A stretch of 64,000 bases of DNA, taken from positions 37,302 to 101,301 of the forward strand of contig NZ_JAHZTC010000019.1 in the NCBI RefSeq assembly GCF_019599265.1. Reading direction: 5' to 3'. Origin of the DNA: Pontibacter sp. HSC-14F20. Lineage in GTDB: Bacteria > Bacteroidota > Bacteroidia > Cytophagales > Hymenobacteraceae. Of this stretch, positions 33,801 through 41,794 are shown piece by piece (within the stretch, counting starts at the first letter, position 1; each line of letters opens with the position of its first letter). The notes under the pieces are model-generated. The model was not told the DNA's origin. It saw only the letters and a program-made list of their open reading frames with translations, and did no database searches. Both the position numbers and the translations under genes were made by a program.

Positions 33801-35453
33801 TTACTTTTTGTTGCTGTCTACTACAATGCGGTTGTCGCGGTTGGCAAGCTCCCAGGTCACGTGGAACGCCAGACGAGCGGCTTTCTCAGCTTTTTCGAAA
33901 AGGATCTTGTCTACTGTGTCGGTTGACTTGTGGTAATCGGCGTGTACACCATTGAAGTAGAACACGATCGGAATACCGTGCTTGGCAAAGTTGTAGTGGT
34001 CAGAGCGGTAGTAGAAACGGTTCGGGTCGTTCTCGTCGTTGAACTTATAGTCAAGGCGCAGGCCTACGTGCTTCTGGTTTACCTCTTCGTTGATCTTGTG
34101 CAGTTCAGAAGAAAGTTTGTCAGCACCGATTACATAGATGTAGTTCTGGTCATTTGTCTTCTCAGCGTCGAAGTCCATGCGGCCAATCATGTCGATGTTG
34201 ATGTTGGCTACCGTGTTCTCCAGCGGGAATACAGGGTTGTTGGCATAGTACTCAGAACCTAACAGGCCTTTTTCTTCAGCCGTAACGGTCATGAACAGGA
34301 TGCTGCGACGTGGGCCCATGCCGTCTTTCTTGGCTTGTGCAAAAGCCTCTGCCAGTTCGATTACGGCTACTGTACCTGAACCGTCGTCATTCGCACCGTT
34401 AAAGATCTCGCCGTCCTCTATACCTACGTGGTCGTAGTGTGAGGTTACAATGATTACTTCATCTTTCTTGTCTGTGCCCTCGATGTAACCCAGTACGTTT
34501 TCAGACGGAAGCGCTGTGCTGTTACGCTCAGTTTTCACTTTCACATCTTTTACAGTTGTGAAAGTGCCGGCAGTTGGTTTTCCTGCTTTGGCTACAGTGT
34601 TGGCATAGGCCAGCATTTTCTCAGGGGTAGTGCCCAGCAAAGCAGCTCCTACCTGTGGCGACACCATCATGGCTGCAGTAGCTCCACCCTGAGCGCCATT
34701 GCCCTTCAGGCCGATTGACGGACGCGACAGGAAGTTGCGGTAGCGTTGCGTCATGGTCTTAAATTCATCAGCATTGTTGCCTGTTACCACCAGCACGCTC
34801 TTGGCTCCACGCTTGGTAGCCGCATTGCGCTTGGTACGGAAGTCGTTGCCCCAGTCAGAGGCCTTTTCAGTACCGCTTACCAGGAACTTGCCGTCAGCAC
34901 TTTTTGGCTCACCGCCCAGTACAACCACCATTTTACCTGTTACGTCGAGGTTGGCGTAGTCAGAGTAGTTGTCAGCATCGATGCCGTAACCGGCAAATAC
35001 TATTTCAGCGGTCTGTTCGGTCTGGTAGGGGGATGCGCCCAGCACGAAGAAGTCCTGGCCCATCATGAACTTTTGGTTGCCCACCATGATGTAACCGTCG
35101 CCCCACTGGCTGCGCTCCAAAGCTACCGGCTGGTAATACGGATTGGCGTTGTTCTTTACAGGTCCGGCCAGGCCATCTTCTTTAAACTCGCGGGAGATGT
35201 ACTCAGCAGCCATTTGCAGGCCTTTAGAACCTGTATCGCGGCCTTCATACTCATCCGAAGCAAGTATGTGAAGGTGCTTGGACAAGTCAGCGGCGGTGAT
35301 TGTGGCTGCATACTTAGGGGCAGCTTCGCGGAGTCGGTCAGCGTCTGCAACCGGGGTTTCAGCAGTGGTGCTGGTGGTGGTAGTAGGCGTGGTAGCGCAA
35401 CCTGTGGTCAGGAAGGCGGCCAGCGCATACAGATAAAACTTGTTATACTTCAT
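33801..35453 (-). CDS. M28-family zinc metallopeptidase, lipoprotein
   Basis: A secreted aminopeptidase-like enzyme. The signal ends at 'FLTTGC' with the lipobox Cys near residue 19, followed by a Thr-rich linker. A protease-associated (PA) domain lies at about 130-250 ('AEIVFAGYGIDADNYSDYANLDVTG'). The M28 catalytic part shows the two-zinc ligands in 'TSHYDHVG', 'GANDDGSGTVAVIEL' (bridging Asp), 'AEEKGLLGSEYY' (catalytic and ligand Glu), 'NIDMIGRMD' and 'VHADYHKSTDT' (His). At 550 aa it is complete. It is likely anchored in the outer membrane and trims peptides. Confidence 0.93.
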   Translation of the reverse strand: MKYNKFYLYALAAFLTTGCATTPTTTTSTTAETPVADADRLREAAPKYAATITAADLSKHLHILASDEYEGRDTGSKGLQMAAEYISREFKEDGLAGPVKNNANPYYQPVALERSQWGDGYIMVGNQKFMMGQDFFVLGASPYQTEQTAEIVFAGYGIDADNYSDYANLDVTGKMVVVLGGEPKSADGKFLVSGTEKASDWGNDFRTKRNAATKRGAKSVLVVTGNNADEFKTMTQRYRNFLSRPSIGLKGNGAQGGATAAMMVSPQVGAALLGTTPEKMLAYANTVAKAGKPTAGTFTTVKDVKVKTERNSTALPSENVLGYIEGTDKKDEVIIVTSHYDHVGIEDGEIFNGANDDGSGTVAVIELAEAFAQAKKDGMGPRRSILFMTVTAEEKGLLGSEYYANNPVFPLENTVANINIDMIGRMDFDAEKTNDQNYIYVIGADKLSSELHKINEEVNQKHVGLRLDYKFNDENDPNRFYYRSDHYNFAKHGIPIVFYFNGVHADYHKSTDTVDKILFEKAEKAARLAFHVTWELANRDNRIVVDSNKK

Positions 35454-35487
35454 GTTTGTTGTTGGTGAAGAAAAGGGTTAGTGATTG

Positions 35488-35973
35488 TTATTGCTTATAG
35501 ATAAGTACAGTTGCAAAAGCGGCCACGCCTTCTTTTTTGCCCACAAAGCCAAGGTGCTCGGTAGTAGTAGCCTTAATGGAAATATCCTGCTCCGGTATAC
35601 CCATCACGTTAGCCAGACAGGCCTTCATGTACGGTATATGCGGATTTACTTTAGGCTCCTGCAGGCAGATAGTGGTGTCAATATTACCAATCTCGTATCC
35701 TTCGCGGGAGAGCAGGTGCACCACTTCTTTGAGCAGGATTTTGCTGTCGATGCCTTTGTACTGCGGGTCTTTGTCAGAGAAATGGTAGCCGATGTCGCGT
35801 AGGTTGGCAGCACCCAGCAGTGCATCGCATATAACGTGCGTCAGTACATCGGCATCGGAATGGCCGAGTGCGCCGTGCGTGTGCGGAATCTTAATGCCGC
35901 CAAGCCAGAAATCCAGCCCTTCCTGCAGTTGGTGCACGTCGTAGCCAAAGCCTGTTCTTATTTTAAATTTCAT
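35488..35973 (-). CDS. ispF: 2-C-methyl-D-erythritol 2,4-cyclodiphosphate synthase
   Basis: An MEP-pathway isoprenoid enzyme that cyclises CDP-methylerythritol phosphate with loss of CMP. It shows 'RTGFGYDVHQLQEG' (zinc ligands Asp and His), 'LGHSDADVLTHVICDALLGAA' with the third zinc-ligand His, 'DIGYHFSDKDPQYKGIDS', and the C-terminal 'SIKATTTEHLGFVGKKEGVAAFA'. At 161 aa it is normal. It lies directly upstream of the M28 peptidase on the same strand, 34 nt apart, so a shared transcript is possible without functional link. Confidence 0.97.
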   Translation of the reverse strand: MKFKIRTGFGYDVHQLQEGLDFWLGGIKIPHTHGALGHSDADVLTHVICDALLGAANLRDIGYHFSDKDPQYKGIDSKILLKEVVHLLSREGYEIGNIDTTICLQEPKVNPHIPYMKACLANVMGIPEQDISIKATTTEHLGFVGKKEGVAAFATVLIYKQ

Positions 35974-36111
35974 AGTAAGTGTTGAAGGTATAGCGCATGC
36001 CTGATAAGGCAGGTATAAAAAGTAAATATAGTTTCTTTTACGCTTTAGTCATTAATCGGCAGGCGCATTTTTCAAGGGTATAGACTTAAATCAGGCGGAA
36101 AGGTTTAAAAA

Positions 36112-36149
36112 ACAAGAGCCAGCCACCGGTTAGGGTAGTTGGCTCTTGT
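36112..36149 (-). terminator. Rho-independent terminator after the OYE-family gene
   Basis: Stem ACAAGAGCCA / TGGCTCTTGT (36112-36121 with 36140-36149), followed on the minus strand by a T-rich run (36111-36105). Confidence 0.8.
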
Positions 36150-36171
36150 CTATATTCTATTTAGGAAGCGC

Positions 36172-37272
36172 TTAGGCTTCCACTTCTGCCAGGGTTGGGT
36201 AATCCACATAGCCTTCAGGGCCGGGCGCATAGAATTTGCCTGGGTCTGCCTGTTGCAGTTCCGCATTCTCGGCAAAGCGCTCCACTAGGTCAGGGTTGCC
36301 AATAAACGGCACCCCGAAGGCCACCATGTCAGCGTCGCCATCGGCAATTACCTGATTACCTGTCTCCTGCTTAAAACCTCCGTTGATGATCAGGTTGCCG
36401 TTATACTTCGGACGGTAGCGCTTAGCCACTTGCGGCTCAATATGCGGTACGTTCTTATTGGCCGGCGAAGCTTCGGTCAGGTGCAGGTATGCCAAGCTAC
36501 ATTTGTTCAGCTGCTCTACAATGTAGTCGAAGGTTGGGATGGTATCCTCGTTCACGGTAATGCCGAAACCGCCGTGCATACTTGGGTTCAGGCGGACGCC
36601 GATACGATGCTGCGGCACCACTTCCTTAATGGCATCCAGTACCTCGAACAGAATACGGGCGCGGTTCTTTACAGATCCACCATAGTCATCGGTGCGCGCG
36701 TTGGCCGTGCTCACAAAGAACTGGTGCAGCAGGTAGCCGTTGGAGGCATGCACTTCCACACCGTCAAAACCAGCATCGATGGCGTTACGGGCAGCTGTTT
36801 TAAAGTCCTGCACAATTTGTTTGATTTCAGGTATAGTGAGCTCGTGCGGTGTAACGGTATCTTTGAAACCCTCCGGGGTGAAGGCTTTGTCATTAGGGTT
36901 GATAGCCGATGGGGCAACTGGCAGCTTTCCGCCATGGAAGTCTGGGTGCGACATGCGGCCCACGTGCCACAGCTGCGCGAAGATCTTTCCGCCTTCAGCA
37001 TGCACGGCGCTGGTTACTTTCTTCCAGCCCGCTACCTGCTCTTGGCTGTAAATACCGGGCGTGTTGATATACCCAACGGCCTGCTCTGAGATTTGAGACC
37101 CTTCGGAGATGATTAAACCGGCGCTGGCACGTTGACTATAGTAGGTCACCATCAGGTCGTTGGCTACGTTGCCTTCATTGTTGGCGCGGCTTCGCGTCAT
37201 GGGTGCCATGATCACGCGGTTTTTCAGTTCTAAATCGTGTAGTTTTATCGGTTTTAAAAGTGGTTGTGACAT
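36172..37272 (-). CDS. Old yellow enzyme-family ene-reductase
   Basis: An FMN-dependent alkene reductase of the NemA/OYE group that reduces activated C=C bonds of electrophiles such as enones and maleimides. The N-terminal FMN region 'LKNRVIMAPMTRSRA', the 'GQIFAQLWHVGR'-type segment ('GKIFAQLWHVGRMSH'), and the substrate-binding His/Asn with following Tyr in 'EVHASNGYLLHQF' are seen, then 'DDYGGSVKNRARI'. At 366 aa it is complete. It is the third gene of a minus-strand set MarR, aldo-keto reductase, OYE, which looks like an electrophile-detoxification unit, although gaps of 59 and 258 nt leave room for separate promoters. Confidence 0.94.
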   Translation of the reverse strand: MSQPLLKPIKLHDLELKNRVIMAPMTRSRANNEGNVANDLMVTYYSQRASAGLIISEGSQISEQAVGYINTPGIYSQEQVAGWKKVTSAVHAEGGKIFAQLWHVGRMSHPDFHGGKLPVAPSAINPNDKAFTPEGFKDTVTPHELTIPEIKQIVQDFKTAARNAIDAGFDGVEVHASNGYLLHQFFVSTANARTDDYGGSVKNRARILFEVLDAIKEVVPQHRIGVRLNPSMHGGFGITVNEDTIPTFDYIVEQLNKCSLAYLHLTEASPANKNVPHIEPQVAKRYRPKYNGNLIINGGFKQETGNQVIADGDADMVAFGVPFIGNPDLVERFAENAELQQADPGKFYAPGPEGYVDYPTLAEVEA

Positions 37273-37530
37273 TTTTATGAATTGTTAAATTACTGGATTG
37301 TTAAATAGTTGAGTGCACGATTCTGTTAATGGTAATCAGTGATTTTTCGTGCACGATTCGGACCGGTCGCAACCTGTCCCTACAAAATCTGTTCTATACC
37401 CTCACTCACCTTTGGGGAGTGTTTGTTACCATGCTGACTCTGACTGCTTCTTTTATGTCCTTGCGCAGAAAGGCAAGAGAGGGCATATTGAGTAAGTTTA
37501 TAAACTCCTAACTTCTTAAACTCTAAATTC

Positions 37531-38358
37531 CTAAACTACCTGGTCCCAGTCCGGTGCAAAAGGCGGATTAACGACTCTCTGGTTATCCTTTTTCAGTTGG
37601 TCGATCCGGGCGGTGTCTTCAGTTGACAGTTCAAAGTCGAAAATGTTCAGGTTATCCTTCAGACGCTCTGTTTTGGAAGTCCTAGGTATAGCCATTACAC
37701 CGTCCTGTTGCACCAGCCAACGCAGCGATACCTGCACTTCGTTTTTGCCGTACTTTTCGCCTATCTCTTTTAAGACAGGGTTGCCGAGCACTTTGCCTTG
37801 CGCGATCGGGCTGTAGGCCGTCAGCGAAATACCATGCTCGCGCAGATAGGTATAGAGCTTCGTCTGGTTGATCAAGGGGTGGTATTCTACCTGATTGGTG
37901 ATGATGTCGGCGCCTGTAGCCAATACCTCGCCGAGGAGAGCAGTAGGGTGGTTACTCACGCCGATGTGCCTGGTATAGCCTTTCCGCTGTGCCTCCATCA
38001 GCTGATCCATATACTCGGCCACGGGCACATTGCGGCTCGGCCAGTGAATCAATAAAAGGTCCACATAATCGGTCTTGAGCTTGCGCAGACTTTCCTCTAC
38101 CGACGGCAGAAAATCCTTTTCCGACAGACTCTCCCGGAAAACCTTGGTGGTCAGGAAAATCTCGTCGCGGTCTAAACCTGAATCTTTAATGGCCGAACCT
38201 ACGCCCGCTTCGTTCTGGTATACCTGCGCCGTATCGATGTGGCGGTAACCCGCTGAAATGGCGGCGGCCGTTATCTCGCGGGCCAATTCGTTCTCTAACT
38301 GAAAAGTGCCCAGCCCCAGAGCAGGTATAGTCGTGCTTTTTATGGTGATGTTCTTCAT
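37531..38358 (-). CDS. Aldo/keto reductase
   Basis: An NADPH-dependent carbonyl reductase of the AKR5-like group (2,5-diketogluconate reductase type). The catalytic tetrad Asp/Tyr lies in 'HIDTAQVYQNEAG', Lys in 'FLTTKVF', and His in 'DLLLIHWP'. The cofactor end shows 'AIPRTSKTERLKDNLNIFDF'. At 275 aa it is normal. Together with the adjacent MarR regulator and OYE gene it suggests a response to reactive carbonyls; its true substrate is unknown. Confidence 0.94.
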   Translation of the reverse strand: MKNITIKSTTIPALGLGTFQLENELAREITAAAISAGYRHIDTAQVYQNEAGVGSAIKDSGLDRDEIFLTTKVFRESLSEKDFLPSVEESLRKLKTDYVDLLLIHWPSRNVPVAEYMDQLMEAQRKGYTRHIGVSNHPTALLGEVLATGADIITNQVEYHPLINQTKLYTYLREHGISLTAYSPIAQGKVLGNPVLKEIGEKYGKNEVQVSLRWLVQQDGVMAIPRTSKTERLKDNLNIFDFELSTEDTARIDQLKKDNQRVVNPPFAPDWDQVV

Positions 38359-38417
38359 AAATATAATTTCAGTGTGTACATTATTTGTGCATACAAATAT
38401 TCAGATAAAAAAATAGC

Positions 38418-38867
38418 TCAGCCTCTGAGTTTGTCTAGCAACTTGCTCACTAAAACAGCCTCTTTCTGTGTCAGGTTATGGAAGCGCTGAAAGAAGCCGG
38501 GCATTTGCTCATCTATCTGATTTAACAAGTCCGTACCTTTCGGGGTAAGCCTCACCTCGATCATGCGGCGGTTTGCCTGGCAGATGTCGCGGGTCACGTA
38601 GCCTTTTTCGATCAGTTTATCCACAAGGCGAGTTACATTGGAGTTGCGGTCCACCATGCGTTCCTGCACTTCACCAAAACAAACAGGCTCTGGGTGCTGG
38701 CCACGCACAATGCTCAGCACATTGTGCTGCTGCAGCGTGAGCCCAAACTGCTTGAAGAAAGGTATAAACTGCTGATTCAGCCAATTGTTTGTGAATAACA
38801 GATTAACCACCATCCGACGGTGATCGTCCTTGAAGTCTTTCTGCTGTAATTCGTCTTCTATCCGCAT
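38418..38867 (-). CDS. MarR-family transcriptional regulator
   Basis: A 149-aa winged helix-turn-helix repressor. The core is 'LTLQQHNVLSIVRGQHPEPVCFGEVQERM', then 'RNSNVTRLVDKLIEKGYVTRDI' as recognition helix and the wing 'NRRMIEVRLTPKG'. One Cys precedes the recognition helix ('PVCFGE') and another follows it ('DICQAN'), which could allow thiol-based sensing as in OhrR-type members; that is inference. It precedes the aldo-keto reductase by 59 nt on the same strand and likely controls the cluster. Confidence 0.92.
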   Translation of the reverse strand: MRIEDELQQKDFKDDHRRMVVNLLFTNNWLNQQFIPFFKQFGLTLQQHNVLSIVRGQHPEPVCFGEVQERMVDRNSNVTRLVDKLIEKGYVTRDICQANRRMIEVRLTPKGTDLLNQIDEQMPGFFQRFHNLTQKEAVLVSKLLDKLRG

Positions 38868-38977
38868 AGGCTGAATGTAGGTGCAAAGTTAGTCTCGTTG
38901 TTTGTATATACAAATGTTATGCTTGAAAAGTTGCAATGCCAGGTTGTCGGACTTATGAGTAGAAAGATTAGTATGAA

Positions 38978-39418
38978 CTAGTCCCAGTAAGGTTGCCGGA
39001 GTTGCTGACCGTCTGCTGAAAAAACAACTTCAACCTCTGCTGTTTTGCTTTTGAGCACTACCTGGTAAGAAGTGATGAGATTTTTTACAAAAGCATCTGC
39101 CTCCACAAGTTTATAGCCCGAAAATTGTCTGCCAATAGAACTGGTAACGGCTTCTGGTAGTTCTGACGAAGGTATAGCGCGTTTGTATTGCGCGAGTTCA
39201 CCGGATTGCTGGAAAAGTGCGCTGTGTTCGGCGGCATGTACCGTGAAGTCCGCTTCGTAATCATTCCCACTTTTTTCCCATTCAATTTGGTAGGCGTGCG
39301 GAAACGCTTCTAGTAAGTTCTGACGCACTTCCAGTGGCACTTTCTCTGGCATTACGTCATCATCACAGGAGGTCATACATGCTGTTAAAAGAAGGACGGC
39401 GATGAGTTGCGGCTTCAT
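38978..39418 (-). CDS. PepSY-like domain lipoprotein (first of a pair)
   Basis: A 146-aa lipoprotein ('LLTACMTSCDDD', Cys near 14 or 18) with a periplasmic PepSY-like (DUF2874-type) fold. It shows 'VRQNLLEAFPHAYQIEWEKSGNDYEADFTV' and the C-terminal motif 'VVFSADGQQLRQPYWD'. Such proteins are thought to bind or inhibit partners outside the membrane, but the role is unproven. A paralogue of the same length and layout lies 195 nt upstream (39614-40066), apparently a tandem duplication. Confidence 0.85.
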   Translation of the reverse strand: MKPQLIAVLLLTACMTSCDDDVMPEKVPLEVRQNLLEAFPHAYQIEWEKSGNDYEADFTVHAAEHSALFQQSGELAQYKRAIPSSELPEAVTSSIGRQFSGYKLVEADAFVKNLITSYQVVLKSKTAEVEVVFSADGQQLRQPYWD

Positions 39419-39560
39419 AAGTCGGTTATAAACTACAAGTAAGTAATCAATGCCTAAGATTATAAATTAAATCTGAAGACAATTTGTAGTCAGGTTATTT
39501 AGAGCAGTTTATTATTTGAGGGAGCAGGTATACAGGCTTTCAGCGGCTGTTGAAAAACAA

Positions 39561-39594
39561 AAAAGGACCGGAGCACTGTGCCTCCGGTCCTTTT
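39561..39594 (-). terminator. Rho-independent terminator after the second PepSY-like gene
   Basis: Stem AAAAGGACCGGAG / CTCCGGTCCTTTT (39561-39573 with 39582-39594), 8-nt loop; T-run on the minus strand. It separates the two PepSY-like paralogues into two transcripts. Confidence 0.85.
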
Positions 39595-39613
39595 AAATGC
39601 AGGCTGCGGGTAA

Positions 39614-40066
39614 TTAATCCCAGTAAGCTTGCTGCACTTGCTGACCATCGGCGGAAAAGACAAGTTTTTCGTCCGCGCTAGTGGTATGGTCAAGTTCTAC
39701 CTGATACAAAGTGTCGCCGTTCTGCACCAGCACTTCCGGGTCATCTATTTTACGATCCGCATAATTCTGGGTGATAGTGGTTCGGATCGCCTCCGGGAGC
39801 TCAGTTTCAGCTATGTTATATTTATGCTTCATCATAGAGCCGGATGAATTGAACAGGGCGCTGTAATCCACTCTGTCTATATCAAAATCGGCTTCAAAGT
39901 CTTCTCCCTTTTTCTCCCAATCTATGTCTGTTGCGTTCGGGAAACTGGTTGACAGCGCCTCACGCACAGTTGCAGGCACGTCATCGATCTTTATATCATC
40001 ATCGTTGTTATCACAAGACATTAGGGTGCCAGTCAATAATAGAAATGCTAAAGCGGTTGATTTCAT
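39614..40066 (-). CDS. PepSY-like domain lipoprotein (second of a pair)
   Basis: A 150-aa paralogue of the 38978-39418 product: lipoprotein signal 'FLLLTGTLMSCDNND', then 'VREALSTSFPNATDIDWEKKGEDFEADFDI' and the matching end 'LVFSADGQQVQQAYWD'. The shared frame 'I-[DE]-WEK-x-G-x-[DY]-[FY]-EADF' shows common ancestry. The mature start is very acidic ('DNNDDDIKIDD'). Function is unknown; a role in envelope stress or binding of a cation is only a guess. Confidence 0.85.
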   Translation of the reverse strand: MKSTALAFLLLTGTLMSCDNNDDDIKIDDVPATVREALSTSFPNATDIDWEKKGEDFEADFDIDRVDYSALFNSSGSMMKHKYNIAETELPEAIRTTITQNYADRKIDDPEVLVQNGDTLYQVELDHTTSADEKLVFSADGQQVQQAYWD

Positions 40067-40166
40067 GGTATTCAGTTTTATGATTAAAATAATTACTTAC
40101 ACCAAGTTACTATGCGATTTTGAAGGAAATCTGGAGGAAGAGAGTTTTTGCAAACCATGGGCAACA

Positions 40167-40202
40167 AAAAAGCGGCTGCCATCTACCTGGCAGCCGCTTT
40201 TT
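40167..40202 (-). terminator. Rho-independent terminator after the M16 peptidase gene
   Basis: A perfect 15-bp stem (40167-40181 with 40188-40202) AAAAAGCGGCTGCCA / TGGCAGCCGCTTTTT with a 6-nt loop; T-rich on both sides. Confidence 0.88.
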
Positions 40203-40231
40203 AAATTTTTTTAATAATTGCTATACCTTGC

Positions 40232-41497
40232 CTAAACTTCCTGTTCCACTGCTTGCTCTTTCTTCTCGGCTTTATAAAGTAACGTGGAGCAATTGTTCGG
40301 GTCAAGCACCTCTTTGGCGCAGCGCAAAATATCCTGCGGCATGATGGCCTGAATCTTCTCACCTTCAGTGTTCACGAAATTTGCATCACCGAGGAGTTTG
40401 CCATAAGCCAGGTTCATGGCGCGGTTCAGGAGCTCAATTTCGGAGAACACGAGCGAGGTTTCGGCCTGGTTTTTCACTTTGTTCAGCTCTTCCTCGTCTA
40501 CCAGCTGCTCCATCAGTTCTTTGTTGATAGCCTCAATGGCGGCGTTGGCTTCCTGCAGGTCTATACCTTCATTGAGTTTGCCCTGGATGATCAGCAAGCC
40601 CGGTTCAATGGAACCCGTCACGGATGCGGAAATAGAGTTAAATAGTTTCTGCTCTTTCACCAGTTGCTCGTACAATCGCGACGATTTGCCACGGCCCAGA
40701 ATGTCGCTGATCAGGTCGACGGCATAGTAGTCTTCGTGCGTGCGGTGCGGCATGTGGTAAGCCTTGTAGATGGCGCTCAGCGGCACGTCGGCGCTGGTTT
40801 CGAGCACGCGTGGTGCCTGCTGCTTTGGCTCATGAGGTATAGCACGCTCATATTTTTCTCCGGCAGGTATAGGGCCGAACCATTTTTGAGATAATTCTTT
40901 CGCCTTGTCAAAGGTCACGTTGCCAGCTATCACCAATATGGCGTTGCTTGGGGAGTAATGTTTCCTGTGGAACGCTTTCACGATGTCCATGGTCGCGTCT
41001 TCAATATGAGCGATTTCTTTGCCGATGGTGGCCCACTTGTAAGGGTGCTGCTCGTAGGCCAGCGGGCGCAGCTTCAGCCAAACATCGCCGTAAGGTTGGT
41101 TCAGGTAATTTTGCTTGAACTCCTCTACCACCACCTTGCGCTGTACTTCCAATCCATGCTCGCTGAAAGCCAGGTCCAGCATGCGGTCCGACTCCAGCCA
41201 AAAACCGGTTTCGATGTTCTGGGCCGGCAGCGAAAGGTAATAGTTGGTGATGTCGGGACTGGTGAAGGCGTTGTTTTCGCCACCCACGCGCTGCAGGGGT
41301 TCGTCGTATACCGGTATGTTTTTGGATCCGCTGAACATCAGGTGCTCAAATAAGTGCGCAAAGCCGGTGTGCTGCTCTACCTCGTCGCGGGAGCCCACGT
41401 CGTAGAGCACGTTCAACACGGCCATGGGGGAGGTATGGTCTTCGTGCACGATCACACGGAGGCCGTTATCCAGCGTAAATTCCTCGAAATGTATCAT
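40232..41497 (-). CDS. M16-family zinc metallopeptidase
   Basis: An insulinase/pitrilysin-family peptidase. The inverted zinc motif H-x-x-E-H is in 'GFAHLFEHLMFSG' (about residue 55), and the distal Glu lies in 'VVVEEFKQN'. The second half holds the inactive M16 C domain ('HMPHRTHEDYYAVDLISDILG', 'SSRLYEQLVKEQ'). At about 421 aa it is a one-chain, two-domain member that may act as a homo- or heterodimer. No signal peptide is visible from the chosen ATG at 41497 (TTG at 41524 is the alternative), so it is probably cytoplasmic. Confidence 0.92.
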   Translation of the reverse strand: MIHFEEFTLDNGLRVIVHEDHTSPMAVLNVLYDVGSRDEVEQHTGFAHLFEHLMFSGSKNIPVYDEPLQRVGGENNAFTSPDITNYYLSLPAQNIETGFWLESDRMLDLAFSEHGLEVQRKVVVEEFKQNYLNQPYGDVWLKLRPLAYEQHPYKWATIGKEIAHIEDATMDIVKAFHRKHYSPSNAILVIAGNVTFDKAKELSQKWFGPIPAGEKYERAIPHEPKQQAPRVLETSADVPLSAIYKAYHMPHRTHEDYYAVDLISDILGRGKSSRLYEQLVKEQKLFNSISASVTGSIEPGLLIIQGKLNEGIDLQEANAAIEAINKELMEQLVDEEELNKVKNQAETSLVFSEIELLNRAMNLAYGKLLGDANFVNTEGEKIQAIMPQDILRCAKEVLDPNNCSTLLYKAEKKEQAVEQEV

Positions 41498-41794
41498 AAT
41501 CTTCTTCTCTTTAAAGGATGGCAACTGACGTTACCTTAGCCTGATTTCTTTCCTGTCATTTCTTTTTCAACAGGTATACCTTGTGTCCTGTTCAAGCAAA
41601 ACCGGCAAATACTTGCAGGCCTGACAGGTTTTCTGTAGCTTTTGCTCTCTTTACGGTCTTTCGGTTGCCGCTTGTTGCGAATGCCGGTGCCGCTAAGGCA
41701 CGAAGTACCGAACAAATTTATAAATTAGCACCATAATCGGCAGCGAATGCAAGCGTTATGCTGCCATACCACAACGAATTTTTCTCTTTAAAAG

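Noticed and set aside
37329..37511. Short plus-strand open frame between the OYE and aldo-keto reductase genes
   Set aside because: 60 codons, no start context, no recognisable domain, and composition like non-coding DNA; the region is a promoter gap for a minus-strand gene.
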